The notes beneath the pieces are model-generated. The model searched no databases, was not told the origin of the DNA, and worked only from the letters and a program-made list of their open reading frames with translations. This document shows, piece after piece, positions 29,314-40,058 of a stretch of DNA of 64,000 nucleotides. A program made the translations under genes and the position numbers. The stretch lies in the NCBI RefSeq assembly GCF_000757825.1, contig NZ_CP009451.1, positions 4,216,001 through 4,280,000 of the forward strand, written 5' to 3'. Every line of letters starts with the position of its first letter. Position 1 is the first letter of the stretch. This DNA comes from Cedecea neteri. GTDB taxonomy: Bacteria; Pseudomonadota; Gammaproteobacteria; Enterobacterales; Enterobacteriaceae.

Positions 29314-30060
29314 CTACCCGCACACTTCGCACTGCGGGTTACGCGCCAGCTTCATCTCTCTGAACTGGCAGGTCATCGCATCGTAAAGCACGATTTTTCC
29401 GCGCGCCGGCGAACCGTAATTTGCCAGCAGCTTGATGGCTTCCATCGCTTCCAGCGAGCCGATAATCCCCACCAGCGGCGCCATAACACCTGCCTCCACG
29501 CAGCTCAGTGTACTCTCCCCAAACAGGCGGCTCAGGCAGCGGTAGCAGGGCTCATTCTCCTGATAAGTGAATACGCTTATCTGACCTTCCATGCGAATCG
29601 CCGCCCCGGACACCAGCGGCGTTTTGTGCCGGTGACAGCAGCGGTTGAGCTGATTGCGGATGGTGACATTATCGGTGCAGTCCAGCACAACATCATGCTT
29701 TGCTACCAGCTCATCAAGCTGTGGTTCGTCAAGCTGGGCATTGACGGTCTCAAGCCGGATGTGCGGATTGATCGCCGCCAGTGAATCCCTGGCGGAATCA
29801 ACTTTTGGCTTACCAATGGTCGCATCGCTGTGCAGCGTCTGGCGCTGAAGGTTGGAGAGCGAAACGGTATCGAAATCGAGCAGCGTGAGATGCCCCACGC
29901 CCGCCGCCGCCAGATACTGCGCCGCCGCGCAGCCCAGCCCGCCCAGCCCGACGATGAGAGCCCGCGAGGCTTTCAGCTTCTCCTGGCCGTCAAAGTCAAA
30001 GCCGCGCAGCACAATCTGGCGGTTATAGCGCAGCATTTCCTCATCGCTAAGCTCAACCAT
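29314..30060 (-). CDS. moeB: molybdopterin-synthase adenylyltransferase MoeB
   Basis: MoeB activates the C-terminal glycine of MoaD by adenylation so that it can receive sulfur for molybdopterin synthesis. The 248-residue protein carries the nucleotide-binding motif GLGGLGCAAAQYL (about residues 37-49) and the zinc cysteines CYRC and CEVC. I chose ATG 30060 (MVELSDEEMLRYNRQIVLRG), as in E. coli; the frame runs further upstream into moeA. Its start follows the moeA stop by one base, so the two are coupled. Confidence 0.95.
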   Translation of the reverse strand: MVELSDEEMLRYNRQIVLRGFDFDGQEKLKASRALIVGLGGLGCAAAQYLAAAGVGHLTLLDFDTVSLSNLQRQTLHSDATIGKPKVDSARDSLAAINPHIRLETVNAQLDEPQLDELVAKHDVVLDCTDNVTIRNQLNRCCHRHKTPLVSGAAIRMEGQISVFTYQENEPCYRCLSRLFGESTLSCVEAGVMAPLVGIIGSLEAMEAIKLLANYGSPARGKIVLYDAMTCQFREMKLARNPQCEVCG

Positions 30061-30061
30061 C

Positions 30062-31294
30062 TCAGCCTCCGAACAGCGGGTTAAACGGCTCGACCTCAAC
30101 CCATTCTCCGGCCTCTACGTTGCCGCGCTCGCGCTCCAGCACCACAAAGCAGTTGGCCTGGCTAAAGGAGCTGAAAATATGCGAGCCCTGGTGCCCGGTG
30201 CTCAATACTTCAAGGTCACCCTGCTCGTTGCGGCGCAAAATGCCACGCTGGAAGTCGAGGCGGCCCGGGGATTTCTTCAGCTTGCCGACGGTACGCACGC
30301 GCATTCTCGGTGGAAGAGGGTTGATTTGCTGACCGCTCAGCTTAGCCAGCAGCGGCTGTACCAGCTGGTAGAACGTCAGCGCCGCCGAAACCGGGTTACC
30401 CGGCAGACCGCAGAACCAGCTATTTTTCAGCCGCCCAAAGGCAAAAGGTTTGCCTGGCTTAATCGCCAGCTTCCAGAAGCCGACTTCGCCCAGCTCTTCA
30501 AGGATTTGTTTGGTGTAATCTGCTTCGCCCACCGAAACGCCGCCGCTGCTGATGACGACGTCCGCGCGGCTGTCCGCTTCGTTAAACACCGCGCGCAGGG
30601 CAGCCTGGTCATCACGAACGATGCCGAGGTCGATAACTTCGCAGCCCAGCTGCTCCAGCATGATGTGAACCGCCAGGCGGTTGGTATCGTAGATTTGGCC
30701 CTCGGCCAGCGGCTGGCCGGGAAGCTGGAGCTCGTCGCCGGTGGAAAACACCGCTGCACGCACTTTGCGGTAGACCTTCACTTCCGGGATGCCGAGAGAG
30801 GCAATCAGCGGCAGCTCGGCGGCGGTCAGCTTCACGCCTGCGGCCAGTACGCTGGCGCCCTGATGGATATCCTCGCCGCGGCGGCGAATGTTCTGCCCGT
30901 TCTTCACGACGGCGTTAAAGCGCACGCCGCTTTCGGTGACTTCAGTCTCTTCCTGCATGACTACTGCTTCGGCCCCGGCAGGGATCGGTGCGCCGGTCAT
31001 GATGCGCACGCAGGTGCCAGCGGGCCATTCGCCGCTGAACGGCTGCCCGGCAAATGCTTTACCTGCGACAGGCAGCGCGCCACCGGCTTTGATATCCGCC
31101 AGCCGCACCGCGTATCCGTCCATCGCTGAGTTGTCGAAGCCGGGGACATCGAGCGGAGAGATGACCGGCGCGGCGGTGATGCGGCCCGTGGCCTGCAGCA
31201 GCGGCAGGGCTTCCGTTTCGGACAGTGGGTTAATGCGGGACAGCATCTGTTCAAGCGCGGTTTCAAGCGGGATCAGCCCGGCGGTAAATTCCAT
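30062..31294 (-). CDS. moeA: molybdopterin molybdotransferase MoeA
   Basis: MoeA inserts molybdate into adenylated molybdopterin to form the molybdenum cofactor. The 410-residue protein contains [14 protein letters not shown], the MoCF-binding motif [13 protein letters not shown] (about residues 245-257) and the C-terminal domain ending NPLFGG. The chosen start, MEFTAG at 31294, follows a good GGAG and equals the E. coli start; an upstream in-frame ATG at 31318 is less likely. It is the first gene of the moeAB pair. Confidence 0.95.
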   Translation of the reverse strand: MEFTAGLIPLETALEQMLSRINPLSETEALPLLQATGRITAAPVISPLDVPGFDNSAMDGYAVRLADIKAGGALPVAGKAFAGQPFSGEWPAGTCVRIMTGAPIPAGAEAVVMQEETEVTESGVRFNAVVKNGQNIRRRGEDIHQGASVLAAGVKLTAAELPLIASLGIPEVKVYRKVRAAVFSTGDELQLPGQPLAEGQIYDTNRLAVHIMLEQLGCEVIDLGIVRDDQAALRAVFNEADSRADVVISSGGVSVGEADYTKQILEELGEVGFWKLAIKPGKPFAFGRLKNSWFCGLPGNPVSAALTFYQLVQPLLAKLSGQQINPLPPRMRVRTVGKLKKSPGRLDFQRGILRRNEQGDLEVLSTGHQGSHIFSSFSQANCFVVLERERGNVEAGEWVEVEPFNPLFGG

Positions 31295-31505
31295 TCGTGG
31301 CTCCTGGAGCAGGGACAAAATAAGGGCTTAGTATGGCAGAAAACGCCGTCTGGCGGCATGTCTGGGATCAGCAAAATCCTCCCGCCCGTGGCCAGATATG
31401 CGTTACATCACGTTGTCACGTTTCTTCTTTACGCTCGGCCTGCGCGTAAACCGCCATTGGCTATAGTCATTGTGGCTAATAAAAAACCTCTGCAAGGAAG
31501 AACTG

Positions 31506-33482
31506 ATGATAAGCAAACAAAAAGTGTTTCAATTCAGTATGCTGGCCGCCGCTGTGGGCTTCACCTCATCCGCATTTGCCTTTGATTCCCTCACCGTTTT
31601 TGGCGACAGCCTCAGCGACACCGGCAACAACGGGCGCTGGACCTGGAACAGCAGCCAGAACAAACTTTATGACGAACAGCTGGCCGCCCAATATGGCCTG
31701 ACGTTAACGCCTTCCCGCGAGGGCGGTAGCAACTATGCCGCAGGCGGGGGCACCGCCGTGCCAGCGCTCAATTCGGCCGATAATACCCAAAGCCAGGTTC
31801 AACGCTACCTTAGCCAGACCGGCGGGCGAGCGGACGGCAACGGGTTATACATTCACTGGATAGGCGGCAACGATCTGGCCGCGGCCGCCACTCAGCCAGC
31901 GCTGGCGCAGGGGATTGCCGCCAACAGCGCGGCCAACGCAGCGGCCCAGGTTGGGGCTTTGCTTGATGCCGGAGCCGGGCTGGTAGTGGTACCTAATGTC
32001 CCAAATATTGGCGCGACGCCAACGTTGATGGAGCTGGTGCTTAGCGCAGGGCTTGGCGCGGCGGCCACGCCAGCCATTCAGGCTGCTTATGCTTCTCTGG
32101 ATGCGGCGCAAACGCCTGACCTGGCGAGCCGCCAGCAGGCAATTCATCAGGCTTTACAGGCGGCGGCATCGGTCGTCAGTACGAATCCACTCATTCAGCA
32201 GGGCGTAGCCGCTCAGCTGATTGCTGCCTACGATCAAGCCGTGCAGCAGGCTTCTTTACTCACCACCTTCTATAACAGCGCTGAGGATCAGGCTCTGCTG
32301 CAACACGGCGGCAACATTGCCCGGGCGGATATCAACGGCGTTTTCCAGGAAATCCTGGCCAACCCTCAGGCGTTCGGCCTGACAAACACCGCCGGGATGG
32401 CCTGTCCGTCGGGCGTGGCGGCGACAGACTGCACCAGCTCGACGCCCGGCTTTAATGCCTCTCAGGACTATCTGTTTGCCGACCATTTCCACCCTGGCCC
32501 GCAGGTACACAGCATCATTGCCCAATACATTGAGTCGATTATTGCCGCGCCTGTTCAGGTGACTCGTCTGAATCAGGGCACGCAGGCGATGGTGCGTGGC
32601 AGCCGGGCCACCCTCGACAGCCGCTACCAGCAGCTGCGTCAGGGCGAAAACGCCGCCGGTTCACTGGGCGTGTTTGGCGGCTACGGCGGGGGGTATCAGC
32701 GGTATAGCGGGCACGGCGGAACCGGTGACGGCAAAGGGAACACCAATAACCTGACCGTGGGCCTGGACTATCAGCTTAATGAAAACGTGGTGCTGGGCGG
32801 GCTGATCGCTGGTTCTCTGGACAACCAGCGCCCGGACGATAACTACCGCTATGACACCCGAGGTTTCCAGGCCGCGCTCTTTGGCCAGCTTCGCGCGGGC
32901 CAGGCCTGGTTGAACGGGGACGTGCATTATCTCTCCGCAGACTTCACAAATATTCAGCGAGATATCACGCTCGGACAGCTGACCCGCACTGAAAAAGGTG
33001 ATACCGACGGCAGGCTGTATGGCGCGCGACTCACGGCGGGTTATGACCTCGCGGTAACGAGCTGGCTGACCACGGGGCCGGTGCTGCAATACGCCTGGGA
33101 TTACAGCCACGTGAACGGCTACAGCGAAAACGGCAGCAGCAGCACCGCTATGCGCTTCGGCGATCAGAACGGCCATTCGCAAATCGGCAGCGCGGGCTGG
33201 CGCGTGGACACGAAGCTGGGGGTGATTAATCCCTGGGCGCAGGCCAGCTACCGGCATCAGTTTGGCGACGACAATTACCGTGCGAACGGCGGCTTAAAAT
33301 CCACGGCGCTGACCTTCAGCCGCAGCGGTGAACAGCTGGATAAAAACTGGGCCGATATCGCCGTCGGCGCTGATATGCCGCTCTCGGATACCGTGTCAGC
33401 CTTTGCGGCAGTGGCGCAAACGGCCGGGCTAAGCGACGGGAACCAGACCAGCTATAACGTGGGCATCAGCGCGAAGTTCTAA
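31506..33482 (+). CDS. GDSL-type esterase autotransporter (EstA/ApeE-like)
   Basis: This 658-residue type V-a autotransporter carries a GDSL lipase/esterase passenger. A signal peptide ends AFA (about residue 25). The catalytic blocks are FGDSLSDTGN (Ser about 35), the asparagine block WIGGND (about 125) and the Asp-His block DHFHPG (about 330). A 12-strand beta-barrel translocator occupies about residues 385-658 and ends with phenylalanine (SAKF). An Ala/Gln-rich helical stretch (about 130-260) lies between the catalytic blocks. ATG 31506 follows AAGGAA. It would hydrolyse esters or lipids at the cell surface. E. coli K-12 has no gene of this kind between moeA and iaaA. Confidence 0.9.
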   Translation: MISKQKVFQFSMLAAAVGFTSSAFAFDSLTVFGDSLSDTGNNGRWTWNSSQNKLYDEQLAAQYGLTLTPSREGGSNYAAGGGTAVPALNSADNTQSQVQRYLSQTGGRADGNGLYIHWIGGNDLAAAATQPALAQGIAANSAANAAAQVGALLDAGAGLVVVPNVPNIGATPTLMELVLSAGLGAAATPAIQAAYASLDAAQTPDLASRQQAIHQALQAAASVVSTNPLIQQGVAAQLIAAYDQAVQQASLLTTFYNSAEDQALLQHGGNIARADINGVFQEILANPQAFGLTNTAGMACPSGVAATDCTSSTPGFNASQDYLFADHFHPGPQVHSIIAQYIESIIAAPVQVTRLNQGTQAMVRGSRATLDSRYQQLRQGENAAGSLGVFGGYGGGYQRYSGHGGTGDGKGNTNNLTVGLDYQLNENVVLGGLIAGSLDNQRPDDNYRYDTRGFQAALFGQLRAGQAWLNGDVHYLSADFTNIQRDITLGQLTRTEKGDTDGRLYGARLTAGYDLAVTSWLTTGPVLQYAWDYSHVNGYSENGSSSTAMRFGDQNGHSQIGSAGWRVDTKLGVINPWAQASYRHQFGDDNYRANGGLKSTALTFSRSGEQLDKNWADIAVGADMPLSDTVSAFAAVAQTAGLSDGNQTSYNVGISAKF

Positions 33483-33500
33483 CTTTTTGTTATTACCAAA

Positions 33501-33535
33501 GAAATAGCGGCTCAGGTTTTATCGGCCGCTATTTC
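33501..33535 (+). terminator. hairpin after the autotransporter gene
   Basis: GAAATAGCGGC and GCCGCTATTTC form a perfect 11-bp stem with a 13-base loop. The T-run after it is weak, so termination is probable, not certain. Confidence 0.6.
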
Positions 33536-33582
33536 TCCTTCCCGCCGGGCGACGTAAGGCTCGCAGAGGAAAGTCAATTTTC

Positions 33583-33611
33583 TTTACAACACTTTTACGT
33601 CTTTCTATATT
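33583..33611 (+). promoter_or_regulatory. promoter of iaaA-gsiABCD
   Basis: TTTACA (33583-33588) and TATATT (33606-33611) are separated by exactly 17 bases, a good sigma-70 promoter. RNA would start near 33618. Confidence 0.65.
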
Positions 33612-33695
33612 CAAAAATCGTATCAATGTTTGGCAACGATTCTGATATTTATAGAAAAAACGCCGCCAGATATCACATTCAACAGGCAATGCCGA

Positions 33696-34649
33696 ATGAC
33701 CAAAGCCGTTATCGCTATTCATGGCGGGGCCGGAGCCCTAACCCGCGCCCACCTGACGCCGGAAAAAGAGCAGGAGTTTATCAGCGCGCTATCCAGAATA
33801 GTGGAGGTCGGGCAGCAGATCCTCGAGCACGGCGGCAGCGCGCTGGACGCGGTAACCGAGGCCGTTCGCCTGCTGGAAGAATGCCCGCTGTTTAACGCCG
33901 GGATTGGTTCTGTGTTCACTAGTGAAGGCAAACATGAGCTCGACGCCTGCGTCATGGACGGCAACAGCCTGGATGCCGGGGCGGTGGCGGGCGTAAGCCA
34001 TATTCGCAACCCGATTCTTGCGGCGAGGCTGGTGCTGGAAAACAGCCCTCACGTGCTGATGATTGGCGAAGGGGCGGAACGTTTTGCCGCTCAGCAAGGG
34101 CTTGAGCCGGTAGATGAAACACTTTTTTCGACCGAAGAACGCTATCAGCAATTGCTGCGCGCCCGTGAAAGCCAGCAAACGCTGTTGGATCATGACGGGG
34201 CCGAGCCGATTGATGCCGATAAGAAATTTGGCACGGTTGGCGCAGTGGCGCTGGATAAACTCGGTAATCTGGCGGCGGCAACCTCCACCGGCGGGATGAC
34301 CAATAAACTGCCGGGCCGGGTAGGGGATTCACCCCTCGTCGGCGCGGGCTGCTATGCCAACAATGCCAACGTGGCGGTGTCCTGCACCGGCACGGGTGAA
34401 GTCTTCATACGCACGCTTGCGGCCTACGATATTGCTGCCCTGATGGAGTATGCCGGGCTAAGTCTGCAGCAGGCCGTCGACCGTGTGGTGCTGGAAAAAC
34501 TGCCCGCGCTGGGCGGCAGCGGCGGCATGATTGCCATTGATAATCAGGGCAACGTCGCGCTGCCGTTTAACAGCGAAGGGATGTACCGCGGCTTTGGCTT
34601 TGTGGGCGATGCCCCGAATGTAGGAATTTATCGTGACCAGGAGAGTTAA
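33696..34649 (+). CDS. iaaA: isoaspartyl peptidase / L-asparaginase
   Basis: IaaA is an N-terminal-nucleophile hydrolase that cleaves beta-aspartyl (isoaspartyl) dipeptides and, weakly, asparagine. The 317-residue precursor self-cleaves before the threonine in [10 protein letters not shown] (about residue 180) to give alpha and beta chains. The motif [20 protein letters not shown] is diagnostic. ATG 33696 ([15 protein letters not shown]) matches the E. coli start, although the ribosome site is weak. Its stop overlaps the gsiA start, so it belongs to the glutathione importer operon, where it can process imported peptides. Confidence 0.95.
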   Translation: MTKAVIAIHGGAGALTRAHLTPEKEQEFISALSRIVEVGQQILEHGGSALDAVTEAVRLLEECPLFNAGIGSVFTSEGKHELDACVMDGNSLDAGAVAGVSHIRNPILAARLVLENSPHVLMIGEGAERFAAQQGLEPVDETLFSTEERYQQLLRARESQQTLLDHDGAEPIDADKKFGTVGAVALDKLGNLAAATSTGGMTNKLPGRVGDSPLVGAGCYANNANVAVSCTGTGEVFIRTLAAYDIAALMEYAGLSLQQAVDRVVLEKLPALGGSGGMIAIDNQGNVALPFNSEGMYRGFGFVGDAPNVGIYRDQES

Positions 34650-36523
34650 TGCCGCACAGTCATGAACTGCCGGACGAGCAGGTGCTTGCCGTTAGCGACC
34701 TCAATATTCGCTTTCGCCAACAGCAGCAGATCACCGAGGCGGTGCGTCACCTGTCGCTGACGCTTAATCGGGGAGAAACGCTGGCGATTGTCGGCGAGTC
34801 GGGCTCCGGGAAATCGGTGACGGCGATGGCATTGATGCGCCTGCTGGAACAGAGCGGCGGGCTGGTCGACTGCGAGAAACTGCTGCTGCGCCGCCGCAAT
34901 AACGAAGTGCTTAATCTGCCCGAGCTGAACAGCGCGCAGATGCGTCGCGTGCGTGGCGCGGACGTGGCGATGATTTTCCAGGAGCCGATGACCTCGCTCA
35001 ACCCGGTGTTTACCGTGGGGGAGCAAATTGCCGAATCTATTCGTTTACACCAAAAGCTGGACGGCCGGGCGGCGCTGAATGAGGCAAAACGCATGCTTGA
35101 ACGCGTGCGCATTCCTGAAGCCCAGGCCATTCTGAACCGCTACCCGCACCAGCTTTCCGGCGGGATGCGCCAGCGGGTGATGATCGCCATGGCGCTCTCC
35201 TGCCGCCCGGCGGTACTGATCGCCGATGAGCCGACGACCGCCCTCGACGTGACTATTCAGGCGCAGATCCTGCAGCTTATTCGCGTCCTGCAGGATGAAA
35301 TGCAGATGGGGGTGATTTTTATCACCCACGATATGGGCGTGGTGGCCGACATCGCCGACCGGGTGCTGGTCATGTATCGGGGCGAAGCGGTGGAAACAGG
35401 CACCGTTGAGCAAATATTCGAAAACCCGCAGCACGCCTACACACAGGCTTTACTGGCCGCCGTGCCGCGTCTGGGCGCCATGAACGGCAGCGATTTACCG
35501 CGCGAGTTTCCGCTTATCGTGCCGGGGCAATCGAATCAGCAAGAGCCTGAAGTCGAGCAGGACACCATTCCCCACGGCGCTAAGCCAGTGCTTGAAGTGC
35601 GTGACCTGGTCACCCGTTTTCCGCTGCGCAGCGGGATATTCAACCGGGTGACGCGCCAGGTACATGCTGTTGAAAAGGTGAGCTTCGATTTACTGCCCGG
35701 CGAAACCCTGGCGCTGGTAGGCGAGTCCGGCTGTGGTAAATCGACCACCGGACGCTCGCTGCTGCGGCTGGTGGAAACCCAGGGCGGCACCATCACCTTT
35801 AACGGCCAGCGTATTGATAATTTGCCTGACGGCGAACTGCAGCACGTCCGCAAAGACATCCAGTTTATATTCCAGGACCCGTATGCTTCGCTGGATCCTC
35901 GCCAGACGGTCGGTTACTCCATCATGGAGCCGCTGCTGGTGCATCAGGCGATGCCCAAAGAGCAGGCTCAAGAGCGCGTAGCCTGGCTGCTTGAGCGCGT
36001 AGGGTTGCAGCCGGAACACGCCTGGCGCTACCCGCATGAGTTCTCCGGCGGCCAGCGGCAGAGGGTTTGTATTGCCCGCGCGCTGGCCCTTAACCCGAAG
36101 GTGGTGATTGCCGATGAGTCCGTTTCGGCCCTGGATGTGTCGATTCGGGCGCAGATAGTTAACCTGCTGCTCGACCTGCAGCGTGAGTTTGGCATCGCTT
36201 TCCTGTTTATCTCCCACGACATGGCCGTGGTGGAACGTATCAGCCATCGCGTGGCGGTGATGTATCTGGGCCAGATTGTTGAAATTGGCCCGCGCCGCGC
36301 GGTGTTTGAAAACCCACAGCATCCGTATACCCGCAAGCTCATGGCGGCGGTGCCGGTGGCTGACCCAACCCGTAAGGGACGCAAGCCCGTTTTAGTGTCT
36401 GACGAGATCCCCAGCGCCACACGCAGCCTGGGGGATGAACCGCACGTAGCACCGCTGGTTGCGGTGGGGCCGGGGCATTTTGTCGCCCGGCATCCCATCG
36501 GCAGCAGTGAAAATCGCCTTTAA
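34649..36523 (+). CDS. gsiA: glutathione ABC transporter ATPase GsiA (double domain)
   Basis: GsiA is the 624-residue duplicated ATPase of the GsiABCD glutathione importer. Each half has a full set of motifs: Walker [10 protein letters not shown] (about residue 51) and GESGCGKST (about 358); signatures LSGGMRQR and FSGGQRQR; Walker [13 protein letters not shown] and [12 protein letters not shown]. Each half also carries the oligopeptide-type extension with [11 protein letters not shown] 34649 lies within the iaaA stop (TAATG), so translation is coupled. Confidence 0.95.
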   Translation: MPHSHELPDEQVLAVSDLNIRFRQQQQITEAVRHLSLTLNRGETLAIVGESGSGKSVTAMALMRLLEQSGGLVDCEKLLLRRRNNEVLNLPELNSAQMRRVRGADVAMIFQEPMTSLNPVFTVGEQIAESIRLHQKLDGRAALNEAKRMLERVRIPEAQAILNRYPHQLSGGMRQRVMIAMALSCRPAVLIADEPTTALDVTIQAQILQLIRVLQDEMQMGVIFITHDMGVVADIADRVLVMYRGEAVETGTVEQIFENPQHAYTQALLAAVPRLGAMNGSDLPREFPLIVPGQSNQQEPEVEQDTIPHGAKPVLEVRDLVTRFPLRSGIFNRVTRQVHAVEKVSFDLLPGETLALVGESGCGKSTTGRSLLRLVETQGGTITFNGQRIDNLPDGELQHVRKDIQFIFQDPYASLDPRQTVGYSIMEPLLVHQAMPKEQAQERVAWLLERVGLQPEHAWRYPHEFSGGQRQRVCIARALALNPKVVIADESVSALDVSIRAQIVNLLLDLQREFGIAFLFISHDMAVVERISHRVAVMYLGQIVEIGPRRAVFENPQHPYTRKLMAAVPVADPTRKGRKPVLVSDEIPSATRSLGDEPHVAPLVAVGPGHFVARHPIGSSENRL

Positions 36524-36535
36524 AGGAAAACAATA

Positions 36536-38074
36536 ATGACAGCTAACACAACGCAAAAATGGCTTCTGGCGGCGGGACTGGCCTCCGCCGTTATCGCCAC
36601 GCCCGCTTTCGCTGCTAAAGATGTCGTCGTAGCGGTGGCCTCAAACTTCACGACGCTCGACCCGTACGATGCGAATGACACGCTGTCGCAGGCGGTGGCG
36701 AAGTCGTTCTATCAGGGGTTGTTCGGGCTTGATAAAGACATGAAGCTGCAGAACGTGCTGGCGGAGAGCTATAAGGTCTCTGACGACGGCCTGGTGTACA
36801 CCATCAAACTGCGTACGGGCGTGAAGTTCCAGGACGGCACCGACTTCAATGCCGATGCGGTAAAAGCTAACCTCGACCGCGCCAGCAATCCGGATAACCA
36901 CCTCAAGCGCTATAACCTGTATAAAGCCATCGCGAAAACCGAAGCGGTCGATCCTGCGACGGTAAAAATCACCTTAAAACAGCCGTTCTCGGCGTTTATC
37001 AATATTCTTGCCCACCCGGCGACGGCGATGATCTCCCCGGCGGCGCTGCAAAAGTACGGCAAAGATATTGGCTTCCACCCGGTGGGCACCGGCCCGTATC
37101 AGCTGGATACCTGGAACCAGACCGACTTTGTGAAGGTGAAAAAATTCACCGGTTACTGGCAGGCTGGCCTGCCGAAGCTGGACAGCATTACCTGGCGTCC
37201 GGTCGTGGATAACAACACCCGCGCGGCGATGCTGCAAACCGGCGAAGCGCAGTTTGCGTTCCCGATTCCTTACGAGCAGGCCGGCGTGCTGGAGAAAAAC
37301 AGTAAGCTTGAGCTGGTTGCTTCCCCGTCCATCATGCAGCGCTACATCAGCATGAACGTGACCCAAAAACCGTTTGATAACCCGAAGGTTCGCGAGGCGA
37401 TCAACTACGCGATTAACCGCCAGGCGCTGGTGAAAGTGGCGTTCTCCGGCTTTGCCACGCCTGCGGAAGGCGTCGTGCCGCCGTCCATCGCCTATTCGGA
37501 AAAATTCAAACCCTGGCCTTACGATCCGGCCAAAGCCAAAGCGCTGCTAAAAGAAGCGGGCTTCCCGAACGGCTTTGAAACCACGCTCTGGTCGTCCCAT
37601 AACCACAGCACCGCGCAGAAAGTACTGCAGTTTACCCAGCAGCAGCTGGCGCAGGTTGGTATCAAGGTGAAAGTGACGGCGATGGACGCCGGGCAGCGTG
37701 CGGCAGAAGTGGAAGCCAAAAGCCAGAAAGAGAGCGGCGTGAGAATGTTCTACACCGGCTGGTCGGCCTCAACCGGTGAAGCAGACTGGTCTCTGTCACC
37801 GCTGTTTGCTTCCCAAAACTGGCCGCCAACGCTGTTTAACACTGCGTTCTACAGCAATCCTCAGGTGGATAAAGACCTGGCTGAGGCGCTGAAAACCACC
37901 AAACCGGAAGAGAAAGCGAAGCTGTATAAAGACGCGCAGGACATTATCTGGAAAGAGTCACCGTGGGTGCCGCTGGTGGTGGAAAAACTGGTTTCTGCCC
38001 ACAGCAAAAACCTCACCGGATTCTACGTGATGCCGGATACCGGGTTTAGTTTTGATAATGCGGATCTGAAGTAG
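36536..38074 (+). CDS. gsiB: glutathione-binding periplasmic protein GsiB
   Basis: GsiB is the 512-residue periplasmic receptor of the glutathione importer, a member of the DppA/OppA family (SBP type 5). A signal peptide ends PAFAA (about residue 27). The family signature around [20 protein letters not shown] and the [11 protein letters not shown] motif are visible. AAAGGAAA precedes ATG 36536. The REP-like block at 38085-38182 separates it from gsiC, which may change relative expression of the binding protein and membrane parts. Confidence 0.94.
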   Translation: MTANTTQKWLLAAGLASAVIATPAFAAKDVVVAVASNFTTLDPYDANDTLSQAVAKSFYQGLFGLDKDMKLQNVLAESYKVSDDGLVYTIKLRTGVKFQDGTDFNADAVKANLDRASNPDNHLKRYNLYKAIAKTEAVDPATVKITLKQPFSAFINILAHPATAMISPAALQKYGKDIGFHPVGTGPYQLDTWNQTDFVKVKKFTGYWQAGLPKLDSITWRPVVDNNTRAAMLQTGEAQFAFPIPYEQAGVLEKNSKLELVASPSIMQRYISMNVTQKPFDNPKVREAINYAINRQALVKVAFSGFATPAEGVVPPSIAYSEKFKPWPYDPAKAKALLKEAGFPNGFETTLWSSHNHSTAQKVLQFTQQQLAQVGIKVKVTAMDAGQRAAEVEAKSQKESGVRMFYTGWSASTGEADWSLSPLFASQNWPPTLFNTAFYSNPQVDKDLAEALKTTKPEEKAKLYKDAQDIIWKESPWVPLVVEKLVSAHSKNLTGFYVMPDTGFSFDNADLK

Positions 38075-38084
38075 CGTGATAATG

Positions 38085-38182
38085 ACCCTCACCCCGGCCC
38101 TCTCCCTAAAAGGGAGAGGGGGAAACCAAAGCTTTTTTTCTTTATTCCCTCTCCTCTTTGGGGAGAGGGTTAGGGTGAGGGG
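38085..38182. repeat. REP-like palindrome pair inside the gsi operon
   Basis: Two facing units, one reading CCCTCACCCC then a CCCTCTCCC palindrome and the other reading out through GGGTTAGGGTGAGGGG, fill the gsiB-gsiC gap. The second ends 5 bases before the gsiC start codon and so covers the position of its ribosome-binding site. Confidence 0.8.
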
Positions 38183-38187
38183 CCGCG

Positions 38188-39108
38188 ATGTTTAACTATT
38201 TCCTCAAACGCCTCCTGGGCCTGATCCCCACGCTGTTCATCGTCGCGGTGCTGGTGTTCCTGTTTGTGCACCTGCTGCCAGGTGACCCGGCGCGCCTGAT
38301 TGCCGGGCCGGAAGCTGATGCCACGGTCATCGAGCTTGTTCGCAAACAGCTCGGGCTGGATCAGCCGCTGTGGCGGCAGTTCCTGCATTACATCACTCAC
38401 GTGGTGCAGGGGGACTTTGGCACCTCGCTGGTTTCTCGCCGCCCGGTATCCGAAGAGATTGCCAGCCGCTTTATGCCCACGCTGTGGCTGACGCTGACCA
38501 GCATGGCCTGGGCGACGCTGTTTGGCCTGGTTACCGGGATAGTGGCCGCCGTCTGGCGCAACCGCTGGCCGGATCGCCTGAGCATGACGATTGCCGTGTC
38601 CGGTATTTCCTTCCCGGCCTTCGCGCTGGGAATGCTGCTGATGCAGGTCTTCTCGGTTGAGTTAGGCTGGCTCCCCACGGTGGGGGCAGACAGCTGGCAG
38701 CACTACATTTTGCCGTCTATTACCCTTGGTGCGGCGGTGGCTGCGGTGATGGCGAGATTCACCCGCGCATCGTTCGTGGATGTGCTGCATGAAGATTACA
38801 TGCGTACCGCCAGGGCGAAAGGCGTGAGTGAAACGCTGATCGTGGTGAAACACGGCCTGCGTAACGCCTTGATCCCGGTGATCACCATGATGGGGTTACA
38901 GTTCGGCTTCCTGCTTGGTGGCTCAATTGTGGTGGAAAAAGTGTTTAACTGGCCGGGATTAGGGCGCCTGCTGGTGGATTCGGTGGAAATGCGCGACTAC
39001 CCGGTTATTCAGGCGGAAGTCCTGCTGTTTTCGCTGGAGTTTATTGTAATCAACTTAGTGGTGGATCTGCTGTATGCCGCCATTAACCCGGCCATCAGGT
39101 ACAAATAA
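38188..39108 (+). CDS. gsiC: glutathione ABC transporter permease GsiC
   Basis: GsiC is a 306-residue inner-membrane permease of the DppB type, one half of the glutathione channel. It shows about six hydrophobic segments and the coupling loop [20 protein letters not shown] (about residues 198-217). The start [20 protein letters not shown] matches E. coli. Upstream of the ATG is GAGGGGCCGCG from the repeat, so the repeat itself seems to supply the Shine-Dalgarno bases. Confidence 0.95.
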   Translation: MFNYFLKRLLGLIPTLFIVAVLVFLFVHLLPGDPARLIAGPEADATVIELVRKQLGLDQPLWRQFLHYITHVVQGDFGTSLVSRRPVSEEIASRFMPTLWLTLTSMAWATLFGLVTGIVAAVWRNRWPDRLSMTIAVSGISFPAFALGMLLMQVFSVELGWLPTVGADSWQHYILPSITLGAAVAAVMARFTRASFVDVLHEDYMRTARAKGVSETLIVVKHGLRNALIPVITMMGLQFGFLLGGSIVVEKVFNWPGLGRLLVDSVEMRDYPVIQAEVLLFSLEFIVINLVVDLLYAAINPAIRYK

Positions 39109-39110
39109 GG

Positions 39111-40022
39111 ATGCGACTTTTAAACTGGCGACGCCAGGCCATAGTCAGCGCGATGCCCGCCGTTCGCGCCGGGCAAATCCGTACGCCGTGGAGCGAGTTC
39201 TTACGCCGTTTTCGGCAGCAGCCCGTGGCGATGACTGCCGGGCTTTTCGTGCTTTTACTGATAGTAGTAGCGCTGATAGCGCCGTGGATAGCGCCCTTTG
39301 ATGCGGAAAACTATTTTGATTACGACAGGCTGAACGAAGGGCCGTCGGCATTGCACTGGTTTGGCGTTGATTCGCTGGGGCGCGACATTTTTAGCCGCGT
39401 GCTGGTTGGGGCGCAAATCTCACTGGCCGCCGGGGTCTTTTCGGTGCTTATTGGCGCGCTGATCGGCACCTTCTTTGGCCTGCTGGCGGGGTATTACGAA
39501 GGCTGGTGGGACCGCATTATCATGCGCATTTGCGATGTCCTGTTCGCCTTCCCCGGCATTCTGCTGGCGATAGCGGTAGTGGCGGTGATGGGCAGCGGCA
39601 TGACCAACGTGATTATTGCGGTGGCTATTTTCAGTATTCCGGCGTTTGCCCGTCTGGTTCGCGGCAACACCCTGGTGCTGAAACAGCAAACTTTTATTGA
39701 GTCTGCTCGTAGCATTGGCGCCCCGGATGCGACTATTATCTTCCGGCATATTCTGCCGGGAACCGTTTCGTCGATCGTGGTTTATTTCACCATGCGTATC
39801 GGGACCTCTATTATCTCCGCCGCAAGCCTGTCGTTTCTTGGCCTGGGCGCTCAGCCTCCTACGCCGGAGTGGGGCGCGATGCTGAACGAGGCGAGGGCGG
39901 ATATGGTCATTGCCCCGCACGTGGCTATTTTCCCGAGTCTCGCCATCTTCTTTACCGTGCTGGCGTTCAACTTATTGGGCGATGGGTTGCGGGACGCGCT
40001 GGATCCCAAAATTAAAGGTTAA
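39111..40022 (+). CDS. gsiD: glutathione ABC transporter permease GsiD
   Basis: GsiD is a 303-residue DppC-type permease that pairs with GsiC. An N-terminal OppC-like segment (about residues 1-70) precedes the core. The coupling loop [20 protein letters not shown] and [18 protein letters not shown] are typical. It starts 2 bases after the gsiC stop. An ompV/mipA-like gene follows after 36 bases with no terminator, so transcription may continue. Confidence 0.95.
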   Translation: MRLLNWRRQAIVSAMPAVRAGQIRTPWSEFLRRFRQQPVAMTAGLFVLLLIVVALIAPWIAPFDAENYFDYDRLNEGPSALHWFGVDSLGRDIFSRVLVGAQISLAAGVFSVLIGALIGTFFGLLAGYYEGWWDRIIMRICDVLFAFPGILLAIAVVAVMGSGMTNVIIAVAIFSIPAFARLVRGNTLVLKQQTFIESARSIGAPDATIIFRHILPGTVSSIVVYFTMRIGTSIISAASLSFLGLGAQPPTPEWGAMLNEARADMVIAPHVAIFPSLAIFFTVLAFNLLGDGLRDALDPKIKG

Positions 40023-40058
40023 GCTGGGGCAAAACCTTCGTCGCCCTGGAGTAAATAC

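Noticed and set aside
30179-31129. Antisense frame of 316 codons across moeA
   Set aside because: moeA is conserved over its full length on the other strand, and the antisense product is low-complexity.
31384-31415. Possible Pho box upstream of the GDSL autotransporter (known for Salmonella apeE)
   Set aside because: The two TGTCA-like halves are spaced 10 bases instead of 11 and match poorly; not supported.
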